From Phlebotomus papatasi (Eukaryota; Arthropoda; Insecta; Diptera; Psychodidae), in assembly GCF_024763615.1 (NCBI RefSeq), contig NW_026604946.1, positions 32,917 to 96,916 of the forward strand: a DNA stretch of 64,000 bases, written 5' to 3'. The notes beneath the pieces were generated by a model. That model saw nothing but the letters and a program-made list of their open reading frames with translations. It made no database searches and was not told where the DNA came from. Both the position numbers and the translations under genes were made by a program. This document shows positions 1 through 10,219 of this stretch, piece after piece. Each line of letters starts with the position of its first letter. Within the stretch, counting starts at the first letter, position 1.

Positions 1-1037
1 TGATGCATTACAAATTATTGACTTACTTGCTATAAATGGAATTTCGTGAAAAAGGCGAAAATAGTTTATCGAGGGGTTAAATGCATTATTGGCTGAGAGA
101 TAAGAATTTTTCAATCTTTGTACTCCTAAAGATTTACATACATCGGTGTACCTCTGAAAATATTTTTTTCACGGCATAGTGATTACTAGTTTTTACACAA
201 TGTTCAGGTTGAATGTTTAGCAATAGTTTCATTTTGGCATGATCTTTCCCAACTTGTCTTCCAACAATTCTCTTAAAGTTAATCCGTTTTCGCAGAAAGT
301 CGACCATGTCTTTTTGGCTCTATTCTACAACAGCAATTCCACCCCCAGTAGCTTACGGCACATAACTCAGCACTCAATGAAAAGGTATTTGGAGAAAAAC
401 CGATCGCGATAAATATTGTTTTCTTCCCGCTTTCGTAGATCCATAGCAGTATCATGGTTATATTTGTTGATCTGTTGCTTTTTCTTTATAACATATGGAG
501 CTTGATGATCTTGTCTTTCTCGACTTATCACTTTTCACCAACATTTCTACTTGTCATTAAATCTCAACCAGGAAAAAGTTTTTTAAGTTGATAAAATTCT
601 TATAAAGCGGTATTACTCTGAGATTTCGAAGATTTTTTGATCACATCAACGAAATTTCCCAAGATAAATCCAAAGTGTACAAAATCTTTGTTTCATATCC
701 GATAAAACTTGTTTGGACATGTCACTCTACTGCATATGCATTTTTTTTATATCTCAGAGGAAAGTCTAGGAAAACGGCATGTAAAGCATTTTTCTAAAGA
801 GCAAGTGGAGCTATTTCAAAAATTGAACTTAAACCAGGTTTGCTCCAATATGTGTTTTTTATTGTTCTTCTAGGTAATCCTGGTACCCGCTCTTTACACC
901 AGGATGAATTTTTGTCCAAAAATTAAAATAAATAGAGTTCAAAGATGATTTGTAGCGCTAATAAGTGCCAAGATAAATTCCCATAATTAATGAAAACTCA
1001 AAAAATTCCCCAGAAAAGCTATGCATGCCATTTTGTG
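1..1037. other. AT-rich DNA without a recognised gene
   Basis: No open frame longer than about 70 codons and no repeat shared with the rest of the window was found here. It reads as ordinary AT-rich non-coding or decayed repeat DNA. Confidence 0.5.
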
Positions 1038-1240
1038 AGAAGACGTCGACCTCGAGGTAGACCTAAGACAAGGTGGCTGAATCAAATTCAGAATCTTGCC
1101 TTGGAGTGCCTTGGGATTGAACCTGAACATTTTTCTGAAGTGGCGGAGGATCAACAAGTGTAGGCTGCTAAATTGGATGTCATGGGCCCGCGACCTCAAT
1201 AGGGATTAGCAGTTGAAAATGATGATGATGAATGAAAGCT
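1038..1240 (+). pseudogene. 3' end of an RTE-like LINE reverse transcriptase
   Basis: The plus strand translates to an arginine-rich stretch with the motif GRPKTRWLNQIQ, followed by about 45 residues. This GRPxTRW pattern is typical of the extreme C-terminus of RTE-like and related non-LTR retrotransposon polyproteins. An in-frame TAG stands where a tryptophan codon would be expected, so the copy is dead. The frame closes at 1200-1202 and is followed by GATGATGATGAATGAA, the kind of short simple-repeat tail that ends RTE elements. The same segment occurs in reverse orientation at 46028-46235. Only about 200 bp remains, a normal 5'-truncated insertion. Confidence 0.7.
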
Positions 1241-2483
1241 CAGGTTTGTGACTTTCTTTTTTTAGTGACTATCTCTTAAAAATTCTCTTTTGGTGTTCGT
1301 AGACTCAGGCCCTCATACAAAGTAGTCTTTTCTTAAAGAAGCCGCATTCAATTTTAATTTTCTAAGATTTCTCACAAAAAGGTTATCAAAATGATAAAAA
1401 ATAGTCCATGAAAAAGGCATGAAGTGATTCAGTATCACAAGAGGCCGAGTTACAGAAGGCCATGCATCCCTTAAGTAACTGGTACATATTCACTATCTTA
1501 TTTGAAGAAAAAGCATTTTCACAGTGGAGGGTACAAAAAATTCATTTTTTCATATGTTTTTCCAGGGTGGGGGGGGGTGACATTAGCTCTGAAAAATGCG
1601 ACCGATTTTAGTGTAAATTTTTCCCTGTTTTTGTACACATTTCACGAGATTTCTTCAAAACTACGTAGGTTGTCTATTTGGGGTTTTTCGGTTGCCTATT
1701 CAATATGAAGTTGGCTTTTATTTTGCATTTATATTTTTGCTAATTCATTCTACACTGACAGAAAACAGCTAATAAACCCAAAAGTTTTCTCGGCGCGCTA
1801 GAAACATATGGGAAACATAGGAAATGTCATGCCCCTGCGTTTTTCTAGAGACAATGAACTTTTGGGGAACTTTTTTCCTAAAGGCAACTGACTTATCATT
1901 CTGATATTATTCGAGGTTTTGCATTCTATCTGAAACACGTTTAATTTGTTTGAGTCAACGTGTAAAATCTGCAAATATTAACAGAGTAAAAGAGAAATAG
2001 CTTCAATTTTTATTAAACTTCCACCATCTTAATTTTATGTGAAGAGTATGCTAAGATTTTATTCAAAAGAAAAGATCTTCATCTTCTATTTTATATGAGA
2101 AAGTCTCTCAGAAATTCATATCAATCTAGCACCGCGTTATCATTTAAAAGGCGTGAGATGATTCAACACCGCAGATAATTGAATTTTAAGAGACTATGCA
2201 TTACCCTGATAACATGTTTCACAAATAAAATCGATTCATATCTCAGAACAAAACATTTACGATTGCCTAAAGTATTTTTTTCAAACGGTGGGGGGGGGGT
2301 ACACAGAAATTTATAAATTGCAACTCAAATAAAGTTTTCGGTGTTCTTCAGTGCAAGGTGTAAAAGGTGTAAATAAAATTTTAATAACAATAATACTAGG
2401 ACAAATTTTTACTCGAGAATTAAAGAGGACATAGTTCCGTGGTGAGTGCAAGCCGAACTTCCATATTCAGTCTAAAGCAAAAA
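1241..2483. other. Unassigned DNA with weak internal duplication
   Basis: No gene is recognised. Two stretches, near 1410-1600 and 2150-2330, share an order of short motifs (a GATTCA-rich block, then a run of eight to ten Gs followed by a TGACA/TACACA stretch). A third related block lies near 4030-4110. This suggests an old, decayed repeat of roughly 0.7 kb. Confidence 0.3.
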
Positions 2484-2640
2484 GGTAGATGTATAGAAAA
2501 TTATTGTCGAATTAAATTTGACTATAAATCACCACTAAACCATCTTGAAGTTGAAAATTGTTCAAGAAGAGGGCTTCACAAAATCATTAATCTTTTAATT
2601 AATTAATTGAACAAATCGGGTGAAAATTAAGCTTCAACCT

Positions 2641-3765
2641 TGAATAATTCAAGATGGCGATTTTTCCCGTGATAGGTGTCTAAGGGCGAAATGTTCAGCT
2701 GGACTACCTCCATAACATATCCAAAAATGAAGGAAATCGTCAGGGCCAATTTTTTTTTTAAATAAAAAAAAACCTCATTTTTTGCCTATTTTTGGGGGAT
2801 AGGGAGCGCATGAAGGGGGAGGGGGTAAAACCAAAGAGATTACTTTCAAGATAATGTCATTTGAGGTGGGGTCACCAAAGACCGGAAGTTGATATCTCTT
2901 ACAGTTGATTTTTTAAATGGGTCAAAAGACTGAAAATTGCGAAAAACATTTTTTTTAATAGGGCTATTACCGTTACTTTCCCGATCCATCACCGATTGTG
3001 ACCGATGCAGTCGGGTTCAGAATTAAAAGATCTTTCAAAAATGTCCAAATTTGTCCAAATCCGTTGAAAACTAGGCCATCTAGGGTAGTTGACCTTTGAC
3101 CTTGAATAATTCAAGATGGCGATTTTTCCCGTGATAGGTGTCTAAGGACGAAATGTTCAGCTGGACTACCTCCATAACATATCCAAAAATGAAGAAAATC
3201 GTCAGGGCCAATTTTTTTTAAAATTAGAAAAACCTAATTTTTTGCCTATTTTTGGGGGATAGGGAGCTTATGAAGGGGGAGGGGGTAAAAACAAAAAAAT
3301 TACGTTCGAGATAATGTCATTTGAGGAGGGGTCACCGAAGACCGGAAGTTGATATCTCTTACAGTTGATTTTTTAAATGGGTCAAAAGACTGAAAATTGC
3401 GAAAAACTGTTTTTTTTTAAATAGGACTATTACCGTTACTTTCCCGATCCATCACCGGTTGTGACCGATGCAGTCGAGTTCAGAATTAAAAGATCTTTCA
3501 AAAATGTCCAAATTTGTCCAAATCCGTTGAAAATTAGGCCCTCTAGGGTAGTTGACCTTTGACCTTGAATAATTCAAGATGGCGATTTTTCCGGTGATAG
3601 GTGTCTAAGGACGAAATGTTCAGCTGGACTACCTCCATAACATATCCAAAAATGAAGGAAATCGTCAGGGCCAATTATTTTTAAAATTAGAAAAACAAAA
3701 TTTTTTGCCTATTTTTGGGGGATAGGGAGCGCATGACGGGGTGGGGGGTAATTTGGGTAAGTTAG
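2641..3765 (-). repeat. 463-bp tandem repeat, about 2.4 units
   Basis: The landmark TGAATAATTCAAGATGGCGA recurs at 2641, 3103 and 3566, a spacing of 462-463 bp. Each unit also holds a CCTATTTTTGGGGGATAGGG block and a pair of ACCGGAAGTTGATATCTCTT and GTTACTTTCCCGATCC blocks. The third unit diverges after about 3740, where its G-rich stretch is altered. Confidence 0.9.
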
Positions 3766-3865
3766 TTTGATAGAATGTATTGACATTGTGGGGGGTCACC
3801 GAAGACCAGAAGGCAATATCTCTTACCGTTTAGCAGCTAGAATTTTGCAAATTTGAAAAAAAAGT

Positions 3866-3955
3866 CGATTGTGAAAACTGCTCTCTCTTGGAGTTCGAGC
3901 AGTTAAAAAGTCGATTGTGAAAACTGCTCTCTCTTGGAGTTCGAGCAGTTAAAAA
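3866..3955 (+). repeat. 44-bp direct duplication containing a small hairpin
   Basis: A block beginning GTCGATTGTGAAAACTGCTC is present twice in tandem. Each copy contains GAGCAGTT and its complement AACTGCTC about 13 bases apart, an 8-bp stem. One copy of the same block, in reverse complement, closes the array at 22088-22130. Confidence 0.85.
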
Positions 3956-3960
3956 AAGAG

Positions 3961-4286
3961 GATTTTACACTTTGCTACTTTCAAGAAGAGTCTAGCAGGG
4001 ATAAACATAATTTGGGAACAAGTTATCAGTGAAAAACATGTAAAATGTCTCAGTATCGCAGATAACTAAATTTTAGGGGTACATTCATCAGCTCCACAGT
4101 AATCAGTGACATACTCACCCCATTCTGTATAATTAAAAAAAAATTGTATGAAAAAAATCTTCAGATTTGTTATTTTGTTGGCGTTTCTCGAGTTTTTATC
4201 GTAAGGTTCATATGCAATTTCTTCAGATCTTCTTAAAACTCATTTTAAATAGTAACAAAAGCATCAATTATAGATTCAAAAGTTAT
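3961..4286. other. AT-rich DNA, nothing recognised
   Basis: No open frame or clear repeat was found apart from a weak echo near 4030-4110 of motifs seen near 1430 and 2160. Confidence 0.4.
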
Positions 4287-5987
4287 TTTGAATCAAATTC
4301 GTGAAATTATACAAGTTTTGTATTTGAACCAAAATGTCAACGATTTGGATGAACTGACAGAAAAGTGATATATGGGTGAAATGTAGACCAGAATGTTCTC
4401 TATAACTTTGCCGTAGAACTTGAACTCATCGACTACTCAGAAGCCAAGATAAGCGAGGTTTTTTGTTTCTTAACTCGTTTTTTCATCCAGAGTGCCCCAA
4501 GTGTTCATTTGTTGAACTTCAACTATATCAAAGAATTGTTGTATTTTGCGGGACTTTCCATTTAAAACCCTATTTTAAGTGTCTTTGTGGAGTAGAGGCA
4601 GTCAAATTGGCATCTGAGTGATTTCAAAGCGTTATTATTGGAAAAATCAATTTTTTCACACTTAAACGGCAAAATCGGAGTGATAGCGTAGTCTGAGCGG
4701 AAAATGATGTATGGACGAAATGTAGAGACAAATGTCCTCTACAATTATGTTGAAGTAATCATCAAAATCGGTTCAGCGACAGTCGAGATAATTGAGGTTA
4801 TGTGATATTGAAATTGGTTTTTTGACTGTGGCGCCCCTGGTGTTGGTCCCACGAAGTTCAAACATTCTAGAAAGTTGTAGCATTTGGTGAGATCTTTCGT
4901 TTGAGCCCTCATTCATCAAAATCGGTCACATAGAACCGGAGATATGATTTTTTGAATTTCGTGAACTTTGACCCCTCATATCTCCGGTTCTATAGAAACC
5001 ACAGCGCACTTTTGCCTGATTTTGGAAACGTCCTAGACTGGACCATAACACTCTAAAATTTCATTAACTTGCACAATGCCGTTTTTGAGAAAAATGAGTT
5101 TGAATTTCGATTAATTTTGACGCTATCGCAGCTCTACCTGTGGTTAATTTTTGAACTTCCATCTGACAGTGCTCATGGAGACGAAACCAAAAAGGTAAAA
5201 TTTAGGTCGCTATGTTAATTAGAACCGGAGATAGAGGCCGGTCAATGTTCGAACTTTGACCCCTTATAGCTCGGGTCAGGGGTTATGGATCGACTTAAGG
5301 TTTTTTTTGTTTGATAGGTATAATCAACGGCTACAACATACTAAATTTTCAGCCCGATGCACAATGGAATTTTTGAGTTATTTAACTTTTAAGATTTAAA
5401 AATTTTCTTTTTAAAAAAAGCGCCCCTAGCGGTGGTTTTATGAACTTGCGATGTTACAAGGAGAAGTGGCATTTCACGAGAGCTTTCCAAAAAGCCCTCA
5501 CTTTTTAAATTCTGACAATTAGAACCGGAGTTATGGCCATTTTAAGAAATTTTTTTTGGACCCTTATAGCTCGGGTCAGGGGGGTCGGGGGACCTTAAGT
5601 TTGGTATTGATGGAAAGCTCTAAGGCCCAGCTATAACACACTAAAATTTGAGTCCGCTGAATGCCATAGGGGCGGAGCTATTGAGAAAACAAAAAAAAGG
5701 GGGGTCTTCAAAATGACGGAAGGAGGGGTGGGGGGGTGGGGGGTCTATGCACCAAGTTGCAATTTTCACCCGATATATAACCTTTGCCGAAAACCGCAAG
5801 TCGATATCTTTTTTAGTTTAGGACCTATTAAGCTCCAAAGAGCGGCCGGCCGGGAACGTAAATTAGCCACATATATATTCGTGATCAGGAAATGCTGAAA
5901 CACATTTTGGCCAAATTTGAGGTCGATCGGAGGACATGAAATTTTGTTAGGATTATAGTAGGTGAGATTGTTAAGAATCTCACCTAA
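4287..5987 (+). mobile_element. Element H copy 1, lacking the 5' ~110 bp
   Basis: Element H is a non-coding repeat present here in about ten copies. This copy starts inside the element at TTGAATCAAATTCGTG and runs to the shared 3' end, TAGGTGAGATT followed by a complementary AATCTCACCTA, which folds into a 10-bp hairpin. Internal landmarks in order are three modules about 295 bp apart centred on GCGCCCCTGGTGTTGG (4831), a degraded form near 5125, and GCGCCCCTAGCGGTGG (5420), then a G-rich block, a short CGGCCGGCCGG tract and the hairpin. Architecture resembles non-autonomous Helentron/HINE elements (3' hairpin, subterminal inverted repeats, GC-rich simple repeat near the 3' end); that assignment is inference. 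No protein frame is credible. Confidence 0.8.
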
Positions 5988-6943
5988 TATGTAATATTGG
6001 GGGGAAAAATTTTGTAGTGCAAAGTTATCAGAAACCTAACACCTTTTCACATTCTTTCCTCACTTGCGACCAAGAAAATTAAATGATTCATATAAAAAGA
6101 ATGAAATTTGCTTTCATTGACGATTTTTCACTCCTCTTTTAATCGCCTCACTCCACTCCTTAAAACTCATGAGCGCTGCAGGAGATCATATTTCGGTCAT
6201 TCCGGCGACAAGTGCATAGAAATGGATGAAAGTACATTCAACCATCAGTTTGTAATATTAGGAAATAATTTGGGTATACCGAGCTTATATCACATACTCG
6301 AGATCCAAGATCAGTGTATGGAAATGCCTTTTCACAAAAATGGACAAAGAAAAGCCATGAGATCAGTGGATCATATGGATCATCATGATCTAAAGAGGCA
6401 CTGCGAAATTTATCGGACATTGCAAATAGAGGGACAGAAATGAAAATTTTTGGTAGACATATAAGAAGGATTCTCCAGAGAAAAAAATTACATAAATTAA
6501 ACAGATCTTAAGAATCTCTTGCCATAATTAGACAGCCCATGCCACTAGAGTTCTCTAAATTGAAACAGCCTCTAACTCTTTGGAGCAACTTCTAACTGTA
6601 TCCAACCCCTTCTGCGCACACTGCTAAGATATAACCCAAGTGTCTTTATCGATGGTGGGCTGATTGCTCGCATTGTTGCCCATTTTGTCCTTTTTGGTTT
6701 AAACTGTTGCACTCATCATTCACTGAATAAAATCCACAAAAATTGATAGTTCTAAACTTTATAGCTGCACAGTTAAGACAAATTAAGACAAAACACACAG
6801 GCAGGATCGCCATGTACTGAACTGGTGGAAAGTGATACTCATCGCTGAGGTGGTTGCCAAAAGACTGAATATACTTCCAACAGTATCTACAATTAATGCA
6901 TCACATAGTACAATATGGAATGCTGATCGAGCATTCCACTACA
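5988..6943. other. Unique DNA between H copies
   Basis: No recognised gene. A 111-codon plus-strand frame (6108-6443) begins at a TTG, has no known motif and overlaps an opposing frame, so I do not call it a gene. Confidence 0.4.
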
Positions 6944-7737
6944 GTCGCTATGTTAGTTAGAACCGGAGATAGAGGCCGGTCAATGTTCGAACTTTGACCC
7001 CTTATAGCTCGGGTCAGGGGTTTTAGATCGACTTAAGGTTTTTTTTGTTTGATAGGTATAATCAACGGCTACAACGTACTAAAATTTCAACCCGATGCAC
7101 AATGGAATTTTTGAGTTATTTAACTTATAAGATTTAAAAATTTTCTTTTTAATAATAGCGCCCCTAGCGGTGGTTTTATGAACTTGCGATGTTAGAAGGG
7201 GAAGTGGCATTTCACGAGAGCTTTCCAAAAAGCCCTCACTTTTTAAATTCTGACAATTAGAATCGGAGTTATGGCCATTTTAAGAATTTTTTTTTGGACC
7301 CTTATAGCTCGGGTCAGGAGGGTCGGGGGACCTTAAGTTTGGTATTGATGGAAAGCTCTAAGGCCCAGCTATAACAGACTAAAATTTGAGCCCGCTCGAT
7401 GCCATAGGGGCTGAGCTATTGAGAAAACAAAAAAGGGGGGTCTTCAAAATGGCGGAAGGAAGGGTGGGGGTGGGGGGTCAATGCACCAAGTTTCAATTTT
7501 CACCCGATATATAACCTTTGCCGAAAACCGCAAGTCGATATCTTTTTTAGTTTAGGAGCTATTAAGCTCCAAAGAGCGGCCGGCCGGCCAGCCGGCCGGC
7601 CGGGAACGTAAAATAACCACATATATATTCGTGATCAGGAAGTGGCGAAACACATTTTGGCCAAGTTTGAGGTCGATCGGACGACATGAAATTTTATTAG
7701 GATTATAGTAGGTGAGATTTTTAAGAATCTCACCTAA
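6944..7737 (+). mobile_element. Element H copy 2, 3' part only
   Basis: Homology to the element begins at GTCGCTATGTTAGTTAGAAC, corresponding to about 5208 in copy 1, and runs through the CCGG tract (near 7578-7600) to the 3' hairpin. It ends at CACCTAA. The next two bases are TA, and then copy 3 begins with the reverse complement of the same end. Confidence 0.85.
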
Positions 7738-7756
7738 TATTAGGTGAGATTCTTAA
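7721..7756. repeat. 36-bp perfect palindrome at a tail-to-tail junction of two H copies
   Basis: The 3' ends of copy 2 (plus) and copy 3 (minus) meet with only TA between them. Together they make a perfect palindrome centred between 7738 and 7739. Similarity in inverted orientation continues outward through the whole of copy 2, so the locus is a large inverted repeat. Confidence 0.95.
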
Positions 7757-9580
7757 CAATCTCACCTACTATAATCCTAACAAAATTTCATGTCCTCCGA
7801 TCGCGCTCAAACTTGGCCAAAATGTGTTTCAGCACTTCCTGATCACGAATATATGGGGGGCTAAGTTACGTTCCCGGCCGGCCGGCTGGCCGGCCGGCCG
7901 GCCGTCCGGCCGCTCTTTGGAGCTTAATAGCTCCTAAACTAAAAAAGATATCGACTTGTGGTTTTCGGCAAAGGTTAAATATCGTATGAAAATTGCAACA
8001 TGGTGCATTGACCCCCCACCCCCCACCCCTCCTTCCGCCATTTTGAAGACCCCCCTTTTTTTTGTTTTCTCAATAGCTCCGCCCCTATGGCATTCAGCGG
8101 ACTCAAATTTTAGTATGTTATAGCTGGGCCTTAGAGCTTTCCATCAATACCAAACTTAAGGTCCCCCGACCCCCCTGACCCGAGCTATAAGGGTCCAAAA
8201 AAAATTTCTTAAAATGGCCATAACTCCGGTTCTAATTGTCAGAATTTAAAAAATGAGGGCTTTTTGGAAAGCTCTCGTGAAATGCCACTTCCCCTTCTAA
8301 CATCGCAAGTTCATAAAACTACAGCTAGGGGCGCTATTATTAAAAAGAAAATTTTTAAATCTTAAAAGTTAAATAACTCAAAAATTCCTTATGCAATCGG
8401 GCTGAAATTTTAGTATGTTGTAGCCGTTGATTATACCTATCAAACAAAAAAAAACCTGAAGTCGATCCATAACCCCTGACCCGAGCTATAAGGGGTCAAA
8501 GTTCGAACATTGACCGGCCTCTATCTCCGGTTCTAATTAACATATCGACATAAATTTTACCTTTTTGGTTTCGTCTCCATGAGCACTGTCAGATGGAAGT
8601 TCAAAAATTAACCACAGGTAGAGCTGCGATAGCGTCAAAATTAATCGAAATTCAAACTCATTTTTCTCAAAAACGGCATTGTGCAAGTTAATGAAATTTT
8701 AGAGTGTTATGGTCCAGTCTAGGACGTTTCCAAAATGGTGCGTATGCGCGCTGTGGTTTCAATAGAACCAGAGATATGAGGGGTCAAAGTTCACGAAATT
8801 CAAAAAATCATATCTCCGGTTCTATGTGACCGATTTTGATGAATGAGGGCTTAAACGAAAGATCTCACCAAATGCTACAACTTTCTAGCACATTTGAACT
8901 TCGTGAGACCAACACCAGGGGCACCATAGTCGAAAAACTAATTTCAATATCATATAACCTCAATTATCTTGACACGTGCTTAACCGATTTTGATGATTAC
9001 TTCGACATAATTGTAGAGCACATTTGTCTCTATATTTCGTCCATAAATCATATTTTGATCAGATAATGCGATCTTTCTGATTTTGCCGTTTAAGTGTGAA
9101 AAAAGTGATTTTTCCCATAATAACGCTTTGAAATCACTCAGATGCCAATTTGACTGCCTCTACTCCACCAAGACACTTAAAATAGGGTTTTAAACGGAAA
9201 GTCTCACAAAATACAACAATTCTTTGATAAAGTTGAAGTTCAACAAATGACTCCTTGGAGCGCTCTGGATGAAAAAACGAGTTCAGAAACAAAAAATCTC
9301 GATTATCTCGGCTTCTGAGTAATCGATGAGATCATGTTCCACAGTAAAATAATAGAGAACATTCTGGTCTACATTTCATCCATATATCATTTTTCTGTTA
9401 CTTCATCCAAATCTTTGATATTTTGGTTTTAATACAAAATTTGTATAATTTGACGAATTTGATTCAAGATTACTGCATGACGTCTCCCAACTTCAGCTCT
9501 AAATCGAATTTGCATGCACTCCGAGTTAGCTCACGTTAAGAATCTCACCTACATAAGCCGGTTAGGATTATCTGTCCCTT
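7740..9580 (-). mobile_element. Element H copy 3, full length, minus strand
   Basis: This copy is complete: the 3' end (TTAGGTGAGATT as seen on the plus strand) is at 7740 and the 5' end (complement of AAGGGACAGATAATCC) at about 9580, giving 1,841 bp. The GC tract near 7876-7915 is long and built of CCGG/CCGT/GGCT units. At both ends lie the subterminal inverted repeat TAGGTGAGATTCTTAAC and an ATAATCCTAAC block. It contains the AGGTGGCGC-like and GGGGCGC modules. No coding frame. Confidence 0.85.
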
Positions 9581-10045
9581 TTATTTATGTTGTTCTAATT
9601 GTGACCAAACCGACGTAATAGTTAACGAGGTGGGGATTCCGGGAATCGTCGGTGTCCAAACGGTTGAGTACAAACAAAATGTCAGGGCGAAATTTGATTA
9701 GTTAGAAAAAGGAGTGAACTTATTCTCAATTTTAAAGGTTTTCTTTTAGAAAACCATCTAAATTGCATTTTATCGAAAAGATAAACAAACTATTGTGAGA
9801 TTAAAATAACCGAGATCTTGGAAAGCGGGCAGAGAAGCACAACTGGTGGTGGTGGCCCGACAAGATTACTCTTGTTAAGGGTGTGTTGATGAACTCGTAG
9901 CTCAGGATCGACTGACTGCTTGTGAGAGCGCACCATCTAAGGCACATAAGCTTAAAGATGCACACCCTTCACCTCCCACTCAGAGGGCTAACCCTAAGGG
10001 ACAAGGCACATTACGTACCCAATCAGTCTTTGGGAATTCAAAAGG
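9581..10045. other. Unique DNA, no gene assigned
   Basis: The stretch 9830-10040 is less AT-rich than its surroundings and includes an open frame (9922-10164) that runs on into H copy 4. I recognise no protein family in it. It may be a fragment of an unidentified element. Confidence 0.35.
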
Positions 10046-10219
10046 AGTCATTTGTTGAACTTCAACTTTATCAAAGAATTGTTGTATTTTGTGAGACTTT
10101 CCGTTTAAAACCCTATTTTAAGTGTCTTGGTGGAGTAGAGGCAGTCAAATTGGCATCTGAGTGATTTCAAAGCGTTATTATGGGAAAAATCACTTTTTTC
10201 ACACTTAAACGGCAAAATC

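Larger units (their letters stand above)
2484..3960 (-). mobile_element. Short copy of the 463-bp array element, inverted relative to 21534-27001
   Basis: This segment matches, as reverse complement, the interior of the foldback element at 21534-27001. Homology starts at GATGTATAGAAAATTATTG near 2484 (counterpart near 26535) and ends at the AACTGCTC...GAGCAGTT hairpin near 3955 (counterpart near 22088). It holds two full tandem units plus a diverged last one, against about nine in the other copy. The long terminal inverted repeats of the other copy are not seen on either side, so this is a truncated copy or the core repeat in a different setting. No protein is encoded. Confidence 0.75.

Noticed and set aside
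6108..6443. 111-codon plus-strand frame
   Set aside because: It begins at TTG, is overlapped by an opposing frame, and shows no family pattern.
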